Notes under the pieces: model-generated
The model's input: only the letters and a program-made list of their open reading frames with translations
What the model was told of the DNA's origin: nothing
The model's database searches: none
Made by a program: the position numbers and the translations under genes
DNA from: Limnothrix sp. FACHB-406
GTDB lineage: Bacteria; Cyanobacteriota; Cyanobacteriia; CACIAM-69d
DNA length: 64,000 nucleotides
Direction: 5' to 3'
Assembly (NCBI RefSeq): GCF_014698235.1
Contig: NZ_JACJSP010000003.1
Span: 248,001 to 312,000, forward strand
In this document: piece by piece, positions 14,214 to 25,600 of the stretch
Numbering within the stretch: the first letter of the stretch is position 1
How the letters are laid out: every line of letters begins with the position of its first letter

Positions 14214-15497
14214 TTGTCAACGTTGGGTTGGCAACCTGTGATCGTGAAATCTGTTGCAAACTCCCTGGTGTCTAGTCCAGCTTCCCCTGGGCGTATCCTG
14301 TGGGGACGGTCGATCGCCCTTGGCGTTGCGGGCACGGCAATCGTGTTAATTGCCCTGCCACTCACGGCCGGCAAGCAAACCCAGCCCAAAACGGAGGCCA
14401 GCACACCCTTGCCGGTGTCGCCTCTCAGTTTTGATTTACCCGGTGATGATGCTTCCCGATCGGGTTCCGGCTCGATCGCGAGTCAGCCAACCGGCGGCAG
14501 CAACGGAGATGTGCCCATTTCGGATCCCTTTGCCGCCAACCTGGAATCCATGGCCACGGTTCCCACCACCAGCGGCGCAGCACCCGGCCAAACCGGTGCT
14601 GCTCCCAACAGCGGCACAGGGGCCACCGGAGGCACAGCCACCGGTAGCCAACCCAACCCAACCCAGTCGGCCCCAGCAGCGGCCCCAACCACCGCCCGTC
14701 CCACGCCGGCCGCTCCGCTGAAACCCAGCAATGCCAAGCCGCCCACTGCGCCACCCACCCGACCGGCTCCCAACGGTCAAACGATGTTTTGGATGGAGCA
14801 GGCTCCCCAGCGGGCGTTTAATTTGCAAAAAGATCTGCCGGTTTATGCCCAAATTTTCCAAAGCCCCACCTCCATGGGTGTGGTGGCTGTGGGCGTGGCC
14901 GAAGGAAACTATCGGTTGATGGTGCAAAACGGCAGTTTGTTTGTGCAGCCCACGCCGAACTATTACGGCCACACGGATCCGGGCAATTTGTCTTGGGGGC
15001 AGCGGGTCACCAACTACGGGGCTTGCAGTGACCAGGGCCGCAGTGGCGGTAACTTGGCCGTGGCCGATCGCGCCTGTGTGGAGCGGTTGTCTGGGCGGTT
15101 GCCCACGGCCCTCACGGATCTGTATGCCGCTGGCATTGATCCCTACGAAGATTTGCAAGCCTTGGTCAACGCGATCGACCTGTATAACCAAGCCAGCCCG
15201 GTTCACTCCCGCTGGTTCCCCCAGGCCTTGGCGATCGCTCGGCGGGGGGGTCTCTCAGGGCTGGAGGCCTATGCTTGGGCCCGAACGGCTTCCTTTTATT
15301 TAGACAGCAACGATCGGTTGGACATCCGCAATGGCACGAACCGGGCTTCGGGCCTGTTGGGCATTTGCTCCCGGGAAGGTCGCGCCGTCACGCAATGGGA
15401 ATGTGTCTATGCGGATCAGGCCCGTCGCGTCCAGGCGATCGCCACTACTTACCAGAGTTTCTTGAAGCTGGCCACCAACAAGAGCCGCCGGAGCTAG
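14214..15497 (+). CDS. Membrane-anchored or secreted protein with Pro/Ala/Thr-rich linker
   Basis: The protein is about 415-427 residues long; the start is unclear (TTG at 14214, GTG at 14238 or 14244; no ATG fits before the hydrophobic segment). An N-terminal hydrophobic helix at about residues 33-52 (IALGVAGTAIVLIALPLTAG) is a signal anchor or signal peptide. Residues 55-190 are low-complexity (Pro, Ala, Thr, Gly, Ser). The conserved-looking C-terminal domain (about 195-425) begins QTMFWMEQAPQRAFNLQKDL and has four cysteines (GACSD, RACVE, GICSR, WECVY) that could form two disulfides, fitting an extracytoplasmic location. The family was not recognised. It lies 58 bases after the dehydrogenase gene, but joint function is not suggested. 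Confidence 0.7.
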   Translation: MSTLGWQPVIVKSVANSLVSSPASPGRILWGRSIALGVAGTAIVLIALPLTAGKQTQPKTEASTPLPVSPLSFDLPGDDASRSGSGSIASQPTGGSNGDVPISDPFAANLESMATVPTTSGAAPGQTGAAPNSGTGATGGTATGSQPNPTQSAPAAAPTTARPTPAAPLKPSNAKPPTAPPTRPAPNGQTMFWMEQAPQRAFNLQKDLPVYAQIFQSPTSMGVVAVGVAEGNYRLMVQNGSLFVQPTPNYYGHTDPGNLSWGQRVTNYGACSDQGRSGGNLAVADRACVERLSGRLPTALTDLYAAGIDPYEDLQALVNAIDLYNQASPVHSRWFPQALAIARRGGLSGLEAYAWARTASFYLDSNDRLDIRNGTNRASGLLGICSREGRAVTQWECVYADQARRVQAIATTYQSFLKLATNKSRRS

Positions 15498-15561
15498 GAG
15501 CTGGCTGGTTTTTGCCCGATCGCTCCATGGATGATTGAGGTGATTGAGGTCACCCTTAGGC

Positions 15562-18500
15562 CTAAACCACTGCCGCCGCTCGATCGCCCGTTAACCGTTC
15601 AATGCTGGCCACCAACTCCGGGGTAACGTGGGGCTTCAGCATATAGTCTGCGGCCCCCAAACTCAGGGCCACCTGTTTATATTGCGTGCCGCTACAGGAA
15701 GTCAGCAGGATCACGGGCACTTGGGCGGCGTTGGGATGCTGGCGGCGGGCGTTTAAGAACTCTAAACCCGTCATGCGCGGCATTTCAATATCAGAAATGA
15801 CGAGATCAATATCGGAGCGCTGCCGAAGCTGGGTCAAGGCTTCCAACCCATCAACCGCTTGCACCACACGATAGCCCTGGCGCTCCAGGGTCAGGGTCAA
15901 AAGGCGGCGCTCGGTGTCGGAATCTTCCACCACCAGCAGGGTTTTGCTGCCTTGGGCGGTGGTGGGACTGTGGGGCGCGATCGGGGCATTGGGCAACTCA
16001 GCGGGCAATTCCGGCGCGATCGCTGGCGGAGCGGCGGGCTGGGGCAACTCCGGAGGCGCGGCAGCAACGATCGGCACGGCCTCGACTTGGGTCAACAGTT
16101 CGTTACCGTCGATCGCCAAGACCATGCGCCCATCGCCCAAAATGGTGCAGCCATAGATGTAGCGCGGGGCGGGCAGGGCTTCCGACAGTTGCCGCAACAC
16201 CAGTTCCTGTTCACCCACAACCCCATCCACCTCGATCGCCACGGGGGTGTCACCGGCATCCATCAACAGCAAGGGCGCGAGGCGATTGCTCAAAAATGGC
16301 GTGATTGCGCCCATGTCCGATCGCAACAGGCCCGGAGCCAAGGAACTGTAGCGCATCAGTTCCGCCAGTTTGCGAATGGGAATGGTGATTTCGGGATCTT
16401 CGCTGCTGGCTCGCCACCGCAAAATTCGCTGTCCCCCGAGCATTTGGGTTTGTTCCGGTTGAGGAATCAGAATTTGGCGGACGCTTTCTGAGGGCAGGGC
16501 GTAGGCCGCGCGATCGGCCTGGCAAACCAACAGGCGAGCGGTCATCAAACTCAGGGGCACGCGCAGAATGAAGGCCGTGCCACGCCCGGGACTCGATTGG
16601 ATGGTGACGGAGCCTTTGAGGGATCGCATTTGCGATCGCACCACATCCAACCCCACGCCGCGCCCAGACAAATCGGTGACTTTATCGGCGGTGGAAAAGC
16701 CCGGCTCAAATAGCAAATCCAAGAGGGCTTGGTCTGAGGCGGTTTGGGCCCGATCGGGCGTGAGCCAACCGCGTTCGATCGCCTTCTGTCGCAGCCGTTG
16801 GGGGTCGATGCCTTTGCCATCGTCGGCCACCCAAATCAACACATGGTTGCCCTGTTGTTGGGCCCGCAGCTCGATCGTCCCTTCGGCGGGTTTGCCCCGA
16901 TCGCGCCGTTCTTCCACCGCTTCAATGCCATGGTCAAAGGCGTTTCGCACCAGGTGCAGCAGGGGATCATAAAGCTGCTCGATCGCCACCTTGTCAATGG
17001 CAACCCGCTCCCCCACCACTCGCAAATGCACCGTTTTGCCATAGCGGGCGCACAGTTGCCGCACCAGGGGCCCGAAGCGATCGAACACGGCCGCCGCCGG
17101 TTGCATTCGGGTATCCATCAAACTGTCGCGCACCTGGCCCAATAATCGGCGTTGTTTGTCGAGGGTGGTGGCCGTTTGTTGGGCATAGCGTTCCACCACT
17201 TCCGCCGTGGAATCTAGCCGCTCGGCGCTGTCGAGGGCCGCATCGATCGACTGTTGCAAAATCAGATCGTTGGCACTGGTGGCGGCGGGAGAACCATTGA
17301 GCGATCGGCGATCGGTGGGACGCTTTTCCAGTCGATCGCGTGCTTCCGCCAGCAGGCGACGGTGTTGGCGCAGACCTTGGCGAAACCGTTCCAGGGCCGA
17401 TCGCAACTGTTCATCCTGCAAACTTTGACGATTTTCATTAATCAACAGCTCCCCCACCAGGTGTTGCAGGGATTGCAGCCGATCGATCTCCACCCGAATC
17501 AGGGGAGTTGGGGTGAGCGGTTTGCTGTCCACCCGTTGCGGTTCCGCCGATCGGGCCGGTTCCGGAGTTCCACGGGGGGCCGTTTCCGCCGTCACCAAAG
17601 GGGCAGGCGGGGAATTGGGCGGGGCCGGAACCGGTGCGGCAACGGGCGCTGGAGCAGGTGCGGCAACCGCAGGCGATCCCCCAGCAATCGGGGGGGCAGG
17701 TGTGGGAGCTGGCGGGGAATCCGTGGTCAGATCCAACGTGCCCTCGGTCAAGTCCAACCACCCGGCCGGCATCTCATCACTGAGATCCATGCTGAGATCC
17801 AACGTGCCCTCGGTCAAATCGCCCAGGTCTCCCGGTTCCGGCTCCTGACCCGCCAGGGCCGCCAATTCCGCCGACACTTCACCGCCTTGGGTGCGATCGC
17901 CCGCCAAAACCGCCTCTTGGGCCGCTTGCCAATTGCTTAACACCGCCTGGGCCACCACCAAGGGCCGATCGCCCTGGTGAGCCACGGCCTGGAGTGCCGC
18001 CTCCGCGATCGCCTGGAACCCCGGCAGCCCCAAGGATTCCCCTAAGCCCGTAAACACCTCCGATTGGGTGGCCACCGTTTCCAAGGCCGCCGGCCCATCC
18101 CCCGCCGCCACCAGCGTCGCCAACTGATCGATCCGCTCCTTCACCCCCGTTTCAAAAATCGACTGCACCAGGTCAAACCCCAGTTCAGCAGAGGTGGGCA
18201 ACTTTTGTTCGCGCTCAAAGCAGTCTCCCAACAGGGTTTGGATCCGGGCAAAGGCATCGATCGCCTGATCCAACACCTCTTGATCGGCCTCCCGTCCCTG
18301 TTCCCATTGGGTGGTCAGGGCCAAGCGCAAACATTCATAGAGCTGAAACAACAGCCCCTCCAGTTCCACCTCCACTTCCGCTTCCGGGTCAAACAGGGCC
18401 CGAAACACGTCCTCCATGTGGTGGGCGATCGTGGAGATGGTTTCCAACCCCACATTGGCGGAAGCCCCCTTCAGGGTGTGGGTGGCACGCATCAGGGCAT

Positions 18501-18624
18501 GGATCCGCTGTTTCGAGGGATCGTCGCGCAGTTGCAACAAATCCGTCTCGATCGATCGCAGCAGGTCTTGGGACTCACTGAGGAAGTATCCGTAGGCTTC
18601 CTCGCGGATGGCGGGATCGAGCAT
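15562..18624 (-). CDS. pixL: CheA-type hybrid histidine kinase (PixL/TaxAY-like)
   Basis: This 1020-residue protein is last in the four-gene phototaxis-type operon. Domains in order: Hpt with phosphoacceptor H49 (MRATHTLKGASANVG); a helical and Pro/Ala-rich linker (about 130-370); a dimerisation region; a HATPase (LLHLVRNAFDHGIEAVEER, ADDGKGID, SGRGVGLDVVRSQM) at about 540-690; a CheW-like domain (about 700-840); a second Pro/Ala linker; and a receiver domain with D945 in LVISDIEMPRMTG and a conserved Lys in MLKPH. Kinase plus receiver in one chain is typical of cyanobacterial PixL and PilL-type CheA proteins. It would receive signals from the upstream MCP through CheW and phosphorylate its own receiver and the PixG-like regulator, which sets type IV pilus motility. 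PixL rather than PilL is preferred because the MCP has photoreceptor-type GAF domains. Confidence 0.88.
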   Translation of the reverse strand: MLDPAIREEAYGYFLSESQDLLRSIETDLLQLRDDPSKQRIHALMRATHTLKGASANVGLETISTIAHHMEDVFRALFDPEAEVEVELEGLLFQLYECLRLALTTQWEQGREADQEVLDQAIDAFARIQTLLGDCFEREQKLPTSAELGFDLVQSIFETGVKERIDQLATLVAAGDGPAALETVATQSEVFTGLGESLGLPGFQAIAEAALQAVAHQGDRPLVVAQAVLSNWQAAQEAVLAGDRTQGGEVSAELAALAGQEPEPGDLGDLTEGTLDLSMDLSDEMPAGWLDLTEGTLDLTTDSPPAPTPAPPIAGGSPAVAAPAPAPVAAPVPAPPNSPPAPLVTAETAPRGTPEPARSAEPQRVDSKPLTPTPLIRVEIDRLQSLQHLVGELLINENRQSLQDEQLRSALERFRQGLRQHRRLLAEARDRLEKRPTDRRSLNGSPAATSANDLILQQSIDAALDSAERLDSTAEVVERYAQQTATTLDKQRRLLGQVRDSLMDTRMQPAAAVFDRFGPLVRQLCARYGKTVHLRVVGERVAIDKVAIEQLYDPLLHLVRNAFDHGIEAVEERRDRGKPAEGTIELRAQQQGNHVLIWVADDGKGIDPQRLRQKAIERGWLTPDRAQTASDQALLDLLFEPGFSTADKVTDLSGRGVGLDVVRSQMRSLKGSVTIQSSPGRGTAFILRVPLSLMTARLLVCQADRAAYALPSESVRQILIPQPEQTQMLGGQRILRWRASSEDPEITIPIRKLAELMRYSSLAPGLLRSDMGAITPFLSNRLAPLLLMDAGDTPVAIEVDGVVGEQELVLRQLSEALPAPRYIYGCTILGDGRMVLAIDGNELLTQVEAVPIVAAAPPELPQPAAPPAIAPELPAELPNAPIAPHSPTTAQGSKTLLVVEDSDTERRLLTLTLERQGYRVVQAVDGLEALTQLRQRSDIDLVISDIEMPRMTGLEFLNARRQHPNAAQVPVILLTSCSGTQYKQVALSLGAADYMLKPHVTPELVASIERLTGDRAAAVV

Positions 18625-18775
18625 AGGGGGCTACCGGAAACGACCTGGTTTTGGTCTGTTGGAAAAACGAACGGGGGTTAAGCAAAGCAGCAACAGGGGG
18701 CATCGGGGGCAACCGAGGCGCAACTCAGGAGCGGCCCGATCACCCCCTGGCGATCGGGGCTAAGGCATTCAGCCG

Positions 18776-21700
18776 TTAGTTGACCTTGAACCGGCCCACA
18801 CTGGCTTGCAGCTCTTGGGACATGGCCAATAGATCCTCAAAGGAAGCGGTCAGGGCCACGGAACTGGAAGAGGTGCGATCGGCGATCGTCGCCACCTCCG
18901 TCATCGTGTGGGCCACCGCTTGGGCCTGTTGGGTTTGGCTGGCGGCGGCTTGGTTAATGCCCTCCACCAACTGGCCAATTTGGGCCGTCACATCCACAAT
19001 TTCGCTCAGGTTCGATCGGGTATCGCTGACCAGATTCGTCCCCGCCACCACCTGCTGAATCCCCGCTTCCATGGCCTGGGCCACCGCCTGGGTTTCCGCC
19101 TGAATCTCTTCCACCAGGGCCGCAATTTCCGTGGTGGCATCGGCCGACTGGCGGGCGAGCGATCGCACTTCATCGGCAACCACCGTGAAGCCACGACCAT
19201 ATTCCCCGGCGCGCGTTGCCTCAATGGCAGCATTCAGCGCCAACAGTTGGGTTTGGGTGGTGAAGTTGCCAATCAGGCTCACGATCTTCGAGATCTTTTG
19301 GGACGATTCGCTCAGGGCCCGAATCTTACGCCCCGTTTCCGCCACCGTGTCCCGAATCGACAGAATGGCATCCACCGTCCGGTTCATGGCTGCATCGCCT
19401 TCCTGGATCGTGTTGGTGGCTCGTTGCACCGCCTGGGTCACCTGCTGGGCGTTTTGGGTCACGTCCGTGCTAGCTTCTGCCATGGTTTGCACCCGCTGCA
19501 CCGCCTCCAGCAGGGCCCGATATTGTTGCTGGGCTTGGTTAGACAGCTCACCAATGGCGCTGGAACTGGTGGTGGAGGTATTGGACACCTTGGCCGCCGT
19601 TTCTTGCAGCTTCACCACAATCTGTCGCAGGCTTTGCAGGGTGTTGTTGTAGGCATCGGCGATCGTGCCCACTTCGTCTTCGGTAATCGGCGCGCGCACG
19701 GTGAGATCCCCTTCCAGGGCGGGCCGCACCGCCATCAGCAGGTTCAGGGCCTTCTGTTGCAGGGCTTCGCGGGCGGCCTTGTCCCGTTGGGCGGCCTCTT
19801 CCACCTGGGCTGATTTCCGCTGCAATTCTGCCAGGGTTTCCGCCTGCTTCAAGGCAATGCCCAACTGTGCCCCCACCTGGGCCACGAATTCCACTTCTGA
19901 GGTTTCCCACTGACGCGGGCCGCTGTTTTGGTAAACCGCCAGCAGCCCCCACAGTCGATCGCCCTGAAAGATCGGGGTAATGGCGTAGGCGCGGGCTTGG
20001 AACCGTTCCAACACACTCAAATAGCAGGGGGTGAACCCGGCTTTGTAGATATCAGGAACCACAAAGCTTTCGCCTCGGGCATAGCGGCCCCCTTCGTTTT
20101 CCTGAAGGTAGGTGTCTCGCACTCGGCCGGCGTTGGCGGGGCGAGCTTGGGTCAAGCTGTTGATGGCTTCGCAATCGCTCATTTCCGTTTGGACACTGCC
20201 ATCGCTGTCGGGAGAGTCCAACAGCCGCAACCAACCGGGGCCGACGGATTCCGCCATGAATTGCCCGCTCCAGTCAGGCTGGAATTGATAGATTCCGACC
20301 CGATCGACCTCCAGAATTTGGCGCAATTCCGTGGTGGTGGTGCGGAAGATGGTGCGGATGTCCAGGGAAGCACGAATTTTGTCGATCGTCGCGGAAATGG
20401 CCTTATTCCGTTCAGCAGATTTTTGGAGCTGGGCCGCTTGGGTTTTGAGCTGTTCCACATACTCGGCCTGTTGCAGGGCCAAGCCCAGTTGGGTTCCCAA
20501 CCGAGACAGAATCTGCCCTTCCAGTTCTTCCCACTGGCGGGAGTTGCTGTTTTGGTAAACCGCCAACAGGCCCCAAAGGTCATTGCCCTTGAAGATCGGG
20601 GCGATCGCGTAGGCCTTGGCCTGGAATTGCTCCAGCAGGTCAAGATAGCAGCGGCTGAAGTTGGCTTGGTAAATGTCGTTGACCAGCAGGGTTTCGCCCT
20701 GGCGATAGCGACCGCCCTGGTTGTCTTGCAAATAGCTGTCTTCGACGCGGGCCAGGGAGCGCCCGCCCCGTCGGTTGTTGCCATCCCGCAGGCCGGCCCC
20801 ATCGCGATCGAGCAGTCGTTGCCAACCGGGGGTGACCGCTTCGGCCACAAACTCACCGCTCCAGTCCGGATCGAACCGGAAGATGCAGGCGCGATCGGCC
20901 TGGAAAATTTGGCGAATTTCCTGGGTGGTGGTGGCAAAGAGGCTGTCAATGTCCAGGGATTCGCGGATTTTGTTCATCACCGTCAGCAGGGCGCGGTCTT
21001 GCTGCACATTGCGCTCAAGCTGTAGTTTTTGATCCTGAAGCTGCTTCAGATATTCCGCCTGTTGCACCGCCACACCCATTTGCTGGCCCATTTGGGTCAC
21101 CAGGTCGGTTTCTTCCGGCTCCCAACTGCGCACCCGATCGTTTTGATAGACCGCCAGCAGTCCCCACAGCTTATCGCTGGCAATCACGGGGGCGATGATG
21201 TAAGCCCGGCATTGGAACTGTTCCAGCAGTTTTAGGTGGCAGGGATCGTAGTCTTGGGTTTGGATGTCCGCCACGGTCAGGGTTTCGCCGTTGATGTAGC
21301 GGCCGCCTTTGGTGCGCTCAAAATAGCTGTCGCGGAAGGTTTTGCCCAACAGCGGTTTCCAGCCCCGACCCACGGATTCCGAGACAAAATCGCCGCTCCA
21401 GTCGTCGCTGAATCGATAGACGGCGGCGCGATCGCACTCCAACAAAATTCGCAGTTCGTCGGTGGTGGTTTGCATAATCGTGGCCAGATCCAGGAATTGG
21501 TGAATCTTGTCCACGATCGTGGCGATCGCCCGTTGGCGGCCCACTTGTTTTTGCAGTTTCTCGATCGCGCTGAGCTGGGCAATGCTGCGGCTCACCTGAT
21601 CGCTGGCATATTTCACCAGCTCCGCTTCCAGGGGACTCCAGGGGCGCGGGCCGCTGTTTTGATAAATGGCCAGCAACCCCCACAGGCGATCGCCCTGGAA

Positions 21701-22306
21701 AACCGGCGCAATCATGTAGGCTCGTCCCTGGAACCGTTCAATGAGCTGCACATGGCAAGCGCTGAGGCCACCGCGATAGATGTCCTCGCATTGGTAGACA
21801 TCCTTGGTGTTGTAGCGGTTGCCTTGGGTGCTTTCAAAGTAGGTGTCGCGGAAGGTGTTCCCCACCAGGGCCATCCAACCGGGGGCCATGGATTCGGTGA
21901 TGAATTCCCCAGTCCAGTCGAAATTGAACCGGTAAATGGCCACCCGATCGGCCGAGAGTTGCAACCGCAATTCTTGGCAAAGCCGCCGCAGCAGCTCATC
22001 CAAACTTTGGCTGTCTTCGATAGTGCGATCGATCCCATCCACCGGTAGGCGGTTCCCGCTGGCCGCTTCCCCATCGGTGGTCACCAGGGCCGTGCCGATC
22101 GACTCCGCAAACTGCTCAATTTGCTCCATCTTTTCCATCACGAATCGATCGGGCCGGCCCGATCGTTCCAACTCCGCCTTCAGGGCATCGACTGCATCTT
22201 GGAAACGGCGCAAATCAGGAGCGGGGCTATGTTCAACGGGGGGAGTGCCGTTGCGGGCCGGGCGATCGTCACGAACCGTGCGCGAAGCATCAAAGTAAGC
22301 AGTCAT
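18776..22306 (-). CDS. pixJ: Methyl-accepting chemotaxis protein with four CBCR-like GAF domains
   Basis: This 1176-residue protein has no transmembrane segment. There are four GAF domains at roughly 95-245, 270-420, 445-630 and 655-835. Each has the pattern [14 protein letters not shown]...[20 protein letters not shown] and a cysteine at the canonical bilin-attachment position of cyanobacteriochromes: SACHVQL, DPCHLKL, SRCYLDL and TPCYLSV. GAF3 and GAF4 have 15-30-residue insertions before that Cys. Then come a HAMP-like segment (about 865-920) and an MCP signalling domain ([20 protein letters not shown]). PixJ/TaxD1 and PtxD sense light for phototaxis with such GAFs. Whether all four bind bilin is unknown; two have Cys-His and two Cys-Tyr. 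The protein feeds the CheA encoded 150 bases downstream. Confidence 0.9.
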   Translation of the reverse strand: MTAYFDASRTVRDDRPARNGTPPVEHSPAPDLRRFQDAVDALKAELERSGRPDRFVMEKMEQIEQFAESIGTALVTTDGEAASGNRLPVDGIDRTIEDSQSLDELLRRLCQELRLQLSADRVAIYRFNFDWTGEFITESMAPGWMALVGNTFRDTYFESTQGNRYNTKDVYQCEDIYRGGLSACHVQLIERFQGRAYMIAPVFQGDRLWGLLAIYQNSGPRPWSPLEAELVKYASDQVSRSIAQLSAIEKLQKQVGRQRAIATIVDKIHQFLDLATIMQTTTDELRILLECDRAAVYRFSDDWSGDFVSESVGRGWKPLLGKTFRDSYFERTKGGRYINGETLTVADIQTQDYDPCHLKLLEQFQCRAYIIAPVIASDKLWGLLAVYQNDRVRSWEPEETDLVTQMGQQMGVAVQQAEYLKQLQDQKLQLERNVQQDRALLTVMNKIRESLDIDSLFATTTQEIRQIFQADRACIFRFDPDWSGEFVAEAVTPGWQRLLDRDGAGLRDGNNRRGGRSLARVEDSYLQDNQGGRYRQGETLLVNDIYQANFSRCYLDLLEQFQAKAYAIAPIFKGNDLWGLLAVYQNSNSRQWEELEGQILSRLGTQLGLALQQAEYVEQLKTQAAQLQKSAERNKAISATIDKIRASLDIRTIFRTTTTELRQILEVDRVGIYQFQPDWSGQFMAESVGPGWLRLLDSPDSDGSVQTEMSDCEAINSLTQARPANAGRVRDTYLQENEGGRYARGESFVVPDIYKAGFTPCYLSVLERFQARAYAITPIFQGDRLWGLLAVYQNSGPRQWETSEVEFVAQVGAQLGIALKQAETLAELQRKSAQVEEAAQRDKAAREALQQKALNLLMAVRPALEGDLTVRAPITEDEVGTIADAYNNTLQSLRQIVVKLQETAAKVSNTSTTSSSAIGELSNQAQQQYRALLEAVQRVQTMAEASTDVTQNAQQVTQAVQRATNTIQEGDAAMNRTVDAILSIRDTVAETGRKIRALSESSQKISKIVSLIGNFTTQTQLLALNAAIEATRAGEYGRGFTVVADEVRSLARQSADATTEIAALVEEIQAETQAVAQAMEAGIQQVVAGTNLVSDTRSNLSEIVDVTAQIGQLVEGINQAAASQTQQAQAVAHTMTEVATIADRTSSSSVALTASFEDLLAMSQELQASVGRFKVN

Positions 22307-22691
22307 AGGAATTTAGGCCAGAGAGCAATCGGAAAAACAGAGAGTCAGGGAGCCGTTACCAGTGGGCCCGCCAGGCCGCCAGCCAAGAGACCAGCAACCA
22401 TTCAGCAGTTCCCCATCACGGTGGAAATCACGGCCACACTGGGGCCCTCGGGGCAAGGGGAGCCAAGCAACATCAAGCAAGGGAACGTCAAGCCATGTCC
22501 AAAAACATGAAGCAACATCAAACAATCAAACAAAGTTACAAAGGTTGCAAAAGTTACAAAGGAGCAGAAGCGGATTTGAGCAAAGGTGAGTTGGGAAAAC
22601 AGGCTCAGGACTGGGAAATTTCCCAGCAATGGCGGGGCAGGATTGGCGCGATCGCCCCGAGGGCCAATCCCGATCCCGATGGCCAAGCGTC
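22307..22691 (-). other. Intra-operon spacer with 9-bp direct repeats
   Basis: The 385 bases between the giant cheW-like gene and pixJ hold no gene. Around 22532-22563 the unit GTTACAAAG/GTTGCAAAA/GTTACAAAG is repeated directly in phase, with an AACATCAA(A/G)CAA motif just upstream (22469-22478, 22512-22530). No clear terminator or promoter was seen. The repeats could be a protein-binding site or simple sequence drift. Confidence 0.4.
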
Positions 22692-25600
22692 CTAGCCGGC
22701 CTGTTGGGCGCTGGCCCTGGCGATCGCGCTGGGGTTCAACACCATACTGCTGGCCTCGCTGAGGTAGCCCTGAACAAAGGGCAAGAGCCGATCGGGAAAC
22801 AAACCCGCGCTGGGCGGCTGAACATTTGGAGAATCGTGCCACTCGATATCTTCAATTTGGGGCACGACCAGCCCCAGATTCTGGCCATCACACTCCAGCA
22901 CAATGGCGATGGCGGATGAGGTGGCCGTCAAATCCGGCGCAATGGCCGGGAAACCCACCAACTGGTTAAGGTCGATCGTCCAAATGATTTCACCGCGCCA
23001 GTTGTACACCCCTAAGACCGATTCTGGCATATGTGGCACGGGCAGAATGTCCGTGGCCGCAATTCGCAGCACTTCCCGCACTTCATCGATCGGGAGCAGG
23101 GCCGTATCCTCAAAGCCCAGGTGAAAACGCAGGAAACGCTGGCCATCGGTACTCAGGGCGCTGCCGGCCGACCTGGTGGGCAAGTTCAAAATGGCGGATC
23201 CGTCGCCCTGTTGCAGCCATTGGGTGAGCGGATCCAGGGGGGCGCTGGGTTCCGGCTCCGACGGGGCGATCGGGGCCGGCTCGGCCGCCTCCACCACCGG
23301 CAAGGGCGGTTCCGGCGCGCGAACCGATTCATCCACCAATTCACGAACCGGCGCAGGCTCGAAAGCCACCGCTGCCACCGGAGTCGCAGGCACTTCAGCG
23401 GCGGTGTCGGCGGCTAGGGCTTGGTTAGCAATGTCCACCAGGGCCGCGAATCCTTCATCCCCAAAGAACCCCGAAGGCTCATCGTCGTCATCCCCGAAAA
23501 AGCCCAAGGGTTGATCGTTTTGATCCAAATCTGGCCCCAGATCGGGTTCCGCATCGAAGGCGATGACGGCGGGGGCCTCCGGCAGCGACTCCACCAATTC
23601 CGGCAGCTCCGGCAGCTCCGGCAACGGCTCGGCGGGATCGGGTTCCGGTTCCTCAGGCAAATCCAGAACATCGGCCAACACTGGTAGTGGTTCTGGTAAT
23701 GCCTCTGAGTCGGCCGCTTCAGTCGATTCCGTCAAGGCATGAGATTCGGTGGCCTCAACTACCTCGGTGGGTGCAGCCGCTGCGATCGGCTCGGTGGATG
23801 CCGCTAACTCGGCCGCTGGGACAGATTCAGCAGGTTCCGCAGGGGCGATCGGGACAGGCTCCGGCTCGCGAGGGGCAGCCGACGCGCCATCACCCAAGGA
23901 TTCCGCCAGGGCCAGCAGCGCCGATCGGGGATCGCTGGACTCGGCTAATAACTGCGCCACCAAATTGACCAAACCGCTGCGCTCATCCGAAACAACGGTA
24001 GATTCCGGGGATTGCACCGGTTCGATCGGGTCGGATAATGGTTCGATCGGCTCTGAATTCACCGGCTCTAGGAATTCGGTGAAATTGGCTAGATCATCGG
24101 ATAAATCATCTAAATCATCGGTTGGATCATCTAGATCATCTGACTCAACTTCTTCAGCCAGATCAGTTAATTCAGCTAGATCATCTTCATCAACATTGGT
24201 TGGCTCGATCGGGTCTGATAAATCGGCCAAGTCTGATAAATCATCTGGCTCAACTTCCTCAGCCAAATCAGTTAATTCAGCTAGATCATCTTCCGCTAAT
24301 TCATTGGCTAAGTCGTCGGCCACCACCTCGGGAGAAGCTGACTCGATCGGGTCAGTTACCTCAACGGCCGTTGAATCTAAATTGGCCAAATTCGATAGAT
24401 CAGCCAGATCTGACAAATCGGATAAATCATCGGATAGATCCGAGAGATCCGAGGAATCGATCGCCTCTTCGGGTTCCACCCAATCCAGCGATTCGGATTC
24501 AGCATCTGCTGATTCAGCTAATTCAGCACTCTCTGCCAATTCGTCAACAATTGCGGCCGATTCAGAAATTACTGCCGATTCCGGGTCTGTCGATTCAGTG
24601 GAGGCCGCCGCTGCGGGAGGTGGTTCTGGTGGGGGAGCGATCGGCTCGGGGGCAAAGCCAGCCAAACGGGCGATCGTGGCGATCGCGGCGTTCAGATCCA
24701 AATCGCTGCGATGTTCTGCCAGTTGGGTCAGTTGCGCAATGGTGCTGAGGGCTTCCCGAGGGCTGATGGTTGTGGGTTCTGCAATCAGTTCCGCTGCGGC
24801 TGTGCCAGGTTGTGCGATTTCTGGGTCTGCACTGGCTGGTGGATTGGTTAGATCTTCACCCGCTGGATCTTGATCAAGCAGGCTTAATTCATCATCCAGT
24901 TCATCACCAAATTCATCGCTCGTTAATTCATCATCCAGTTCGTCACTCAGTTCATTGACCGTTGATTCATCACTCAGCTCATCGCTTGTTAATTCATCGC
25001 TCAGTTCATCGCCTGTTGATTCATCGCTCAGTTCATCACCCAGTTCATCGCTCGTTAATTCATCGCCTGTTAATTCATCACTCAGCTCATCACCAAATTC
25101 ATCGCTCGTTAATTCATCACTCAGTTCATTGCCAAATTCATCACTGAGCACATCACCTGTTAACTCAATATTTAGTTCACCAGTCAACTCATCACTGCAT
25201 TGATCGTCAAGTTCATCACTGGTTAATTCATCATTCAGTTCCCCGATCGGGTCAGCCTCTTCCTGAGTGAGTTCTGCAATTTCTGGTGATTCCGGTAGCT
25301 GATCTAGAGTGATTAACTGGTCAGAGTCCTGCGCATCAATCAAATCAGTCGAGTCACTCAATTCATCTGATTCAGTCAAATTCAATTGCAAATCACTGAG
25401 GTCTTGATCGATCGGTTCGGGATCAGTTAGTTCCTGAGTTTCTGGATCAACGATCGTCGAATCCAGTAATTCTGGATTGGGGAATTCTGGATCGGGTAAT
25501 TCCAGATTCGCTGAATCGATCGCAGCTTGCTCTCCTTCATCTAAAGGTTCTGAGGAGGGTTCCGAGGAGGGTTCGGGCGATCGATCTGAAGGGGGTGGTT

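Noticed and set aside
23749-24873. Long Ser-rich plus-strand open frame inside the giant cheW-like gene
   Set aside because: It is the antisense of the Asp/Glu/Ser repeats; no start signal or family features, and the minus-strand frame ends in a real CheW domain.
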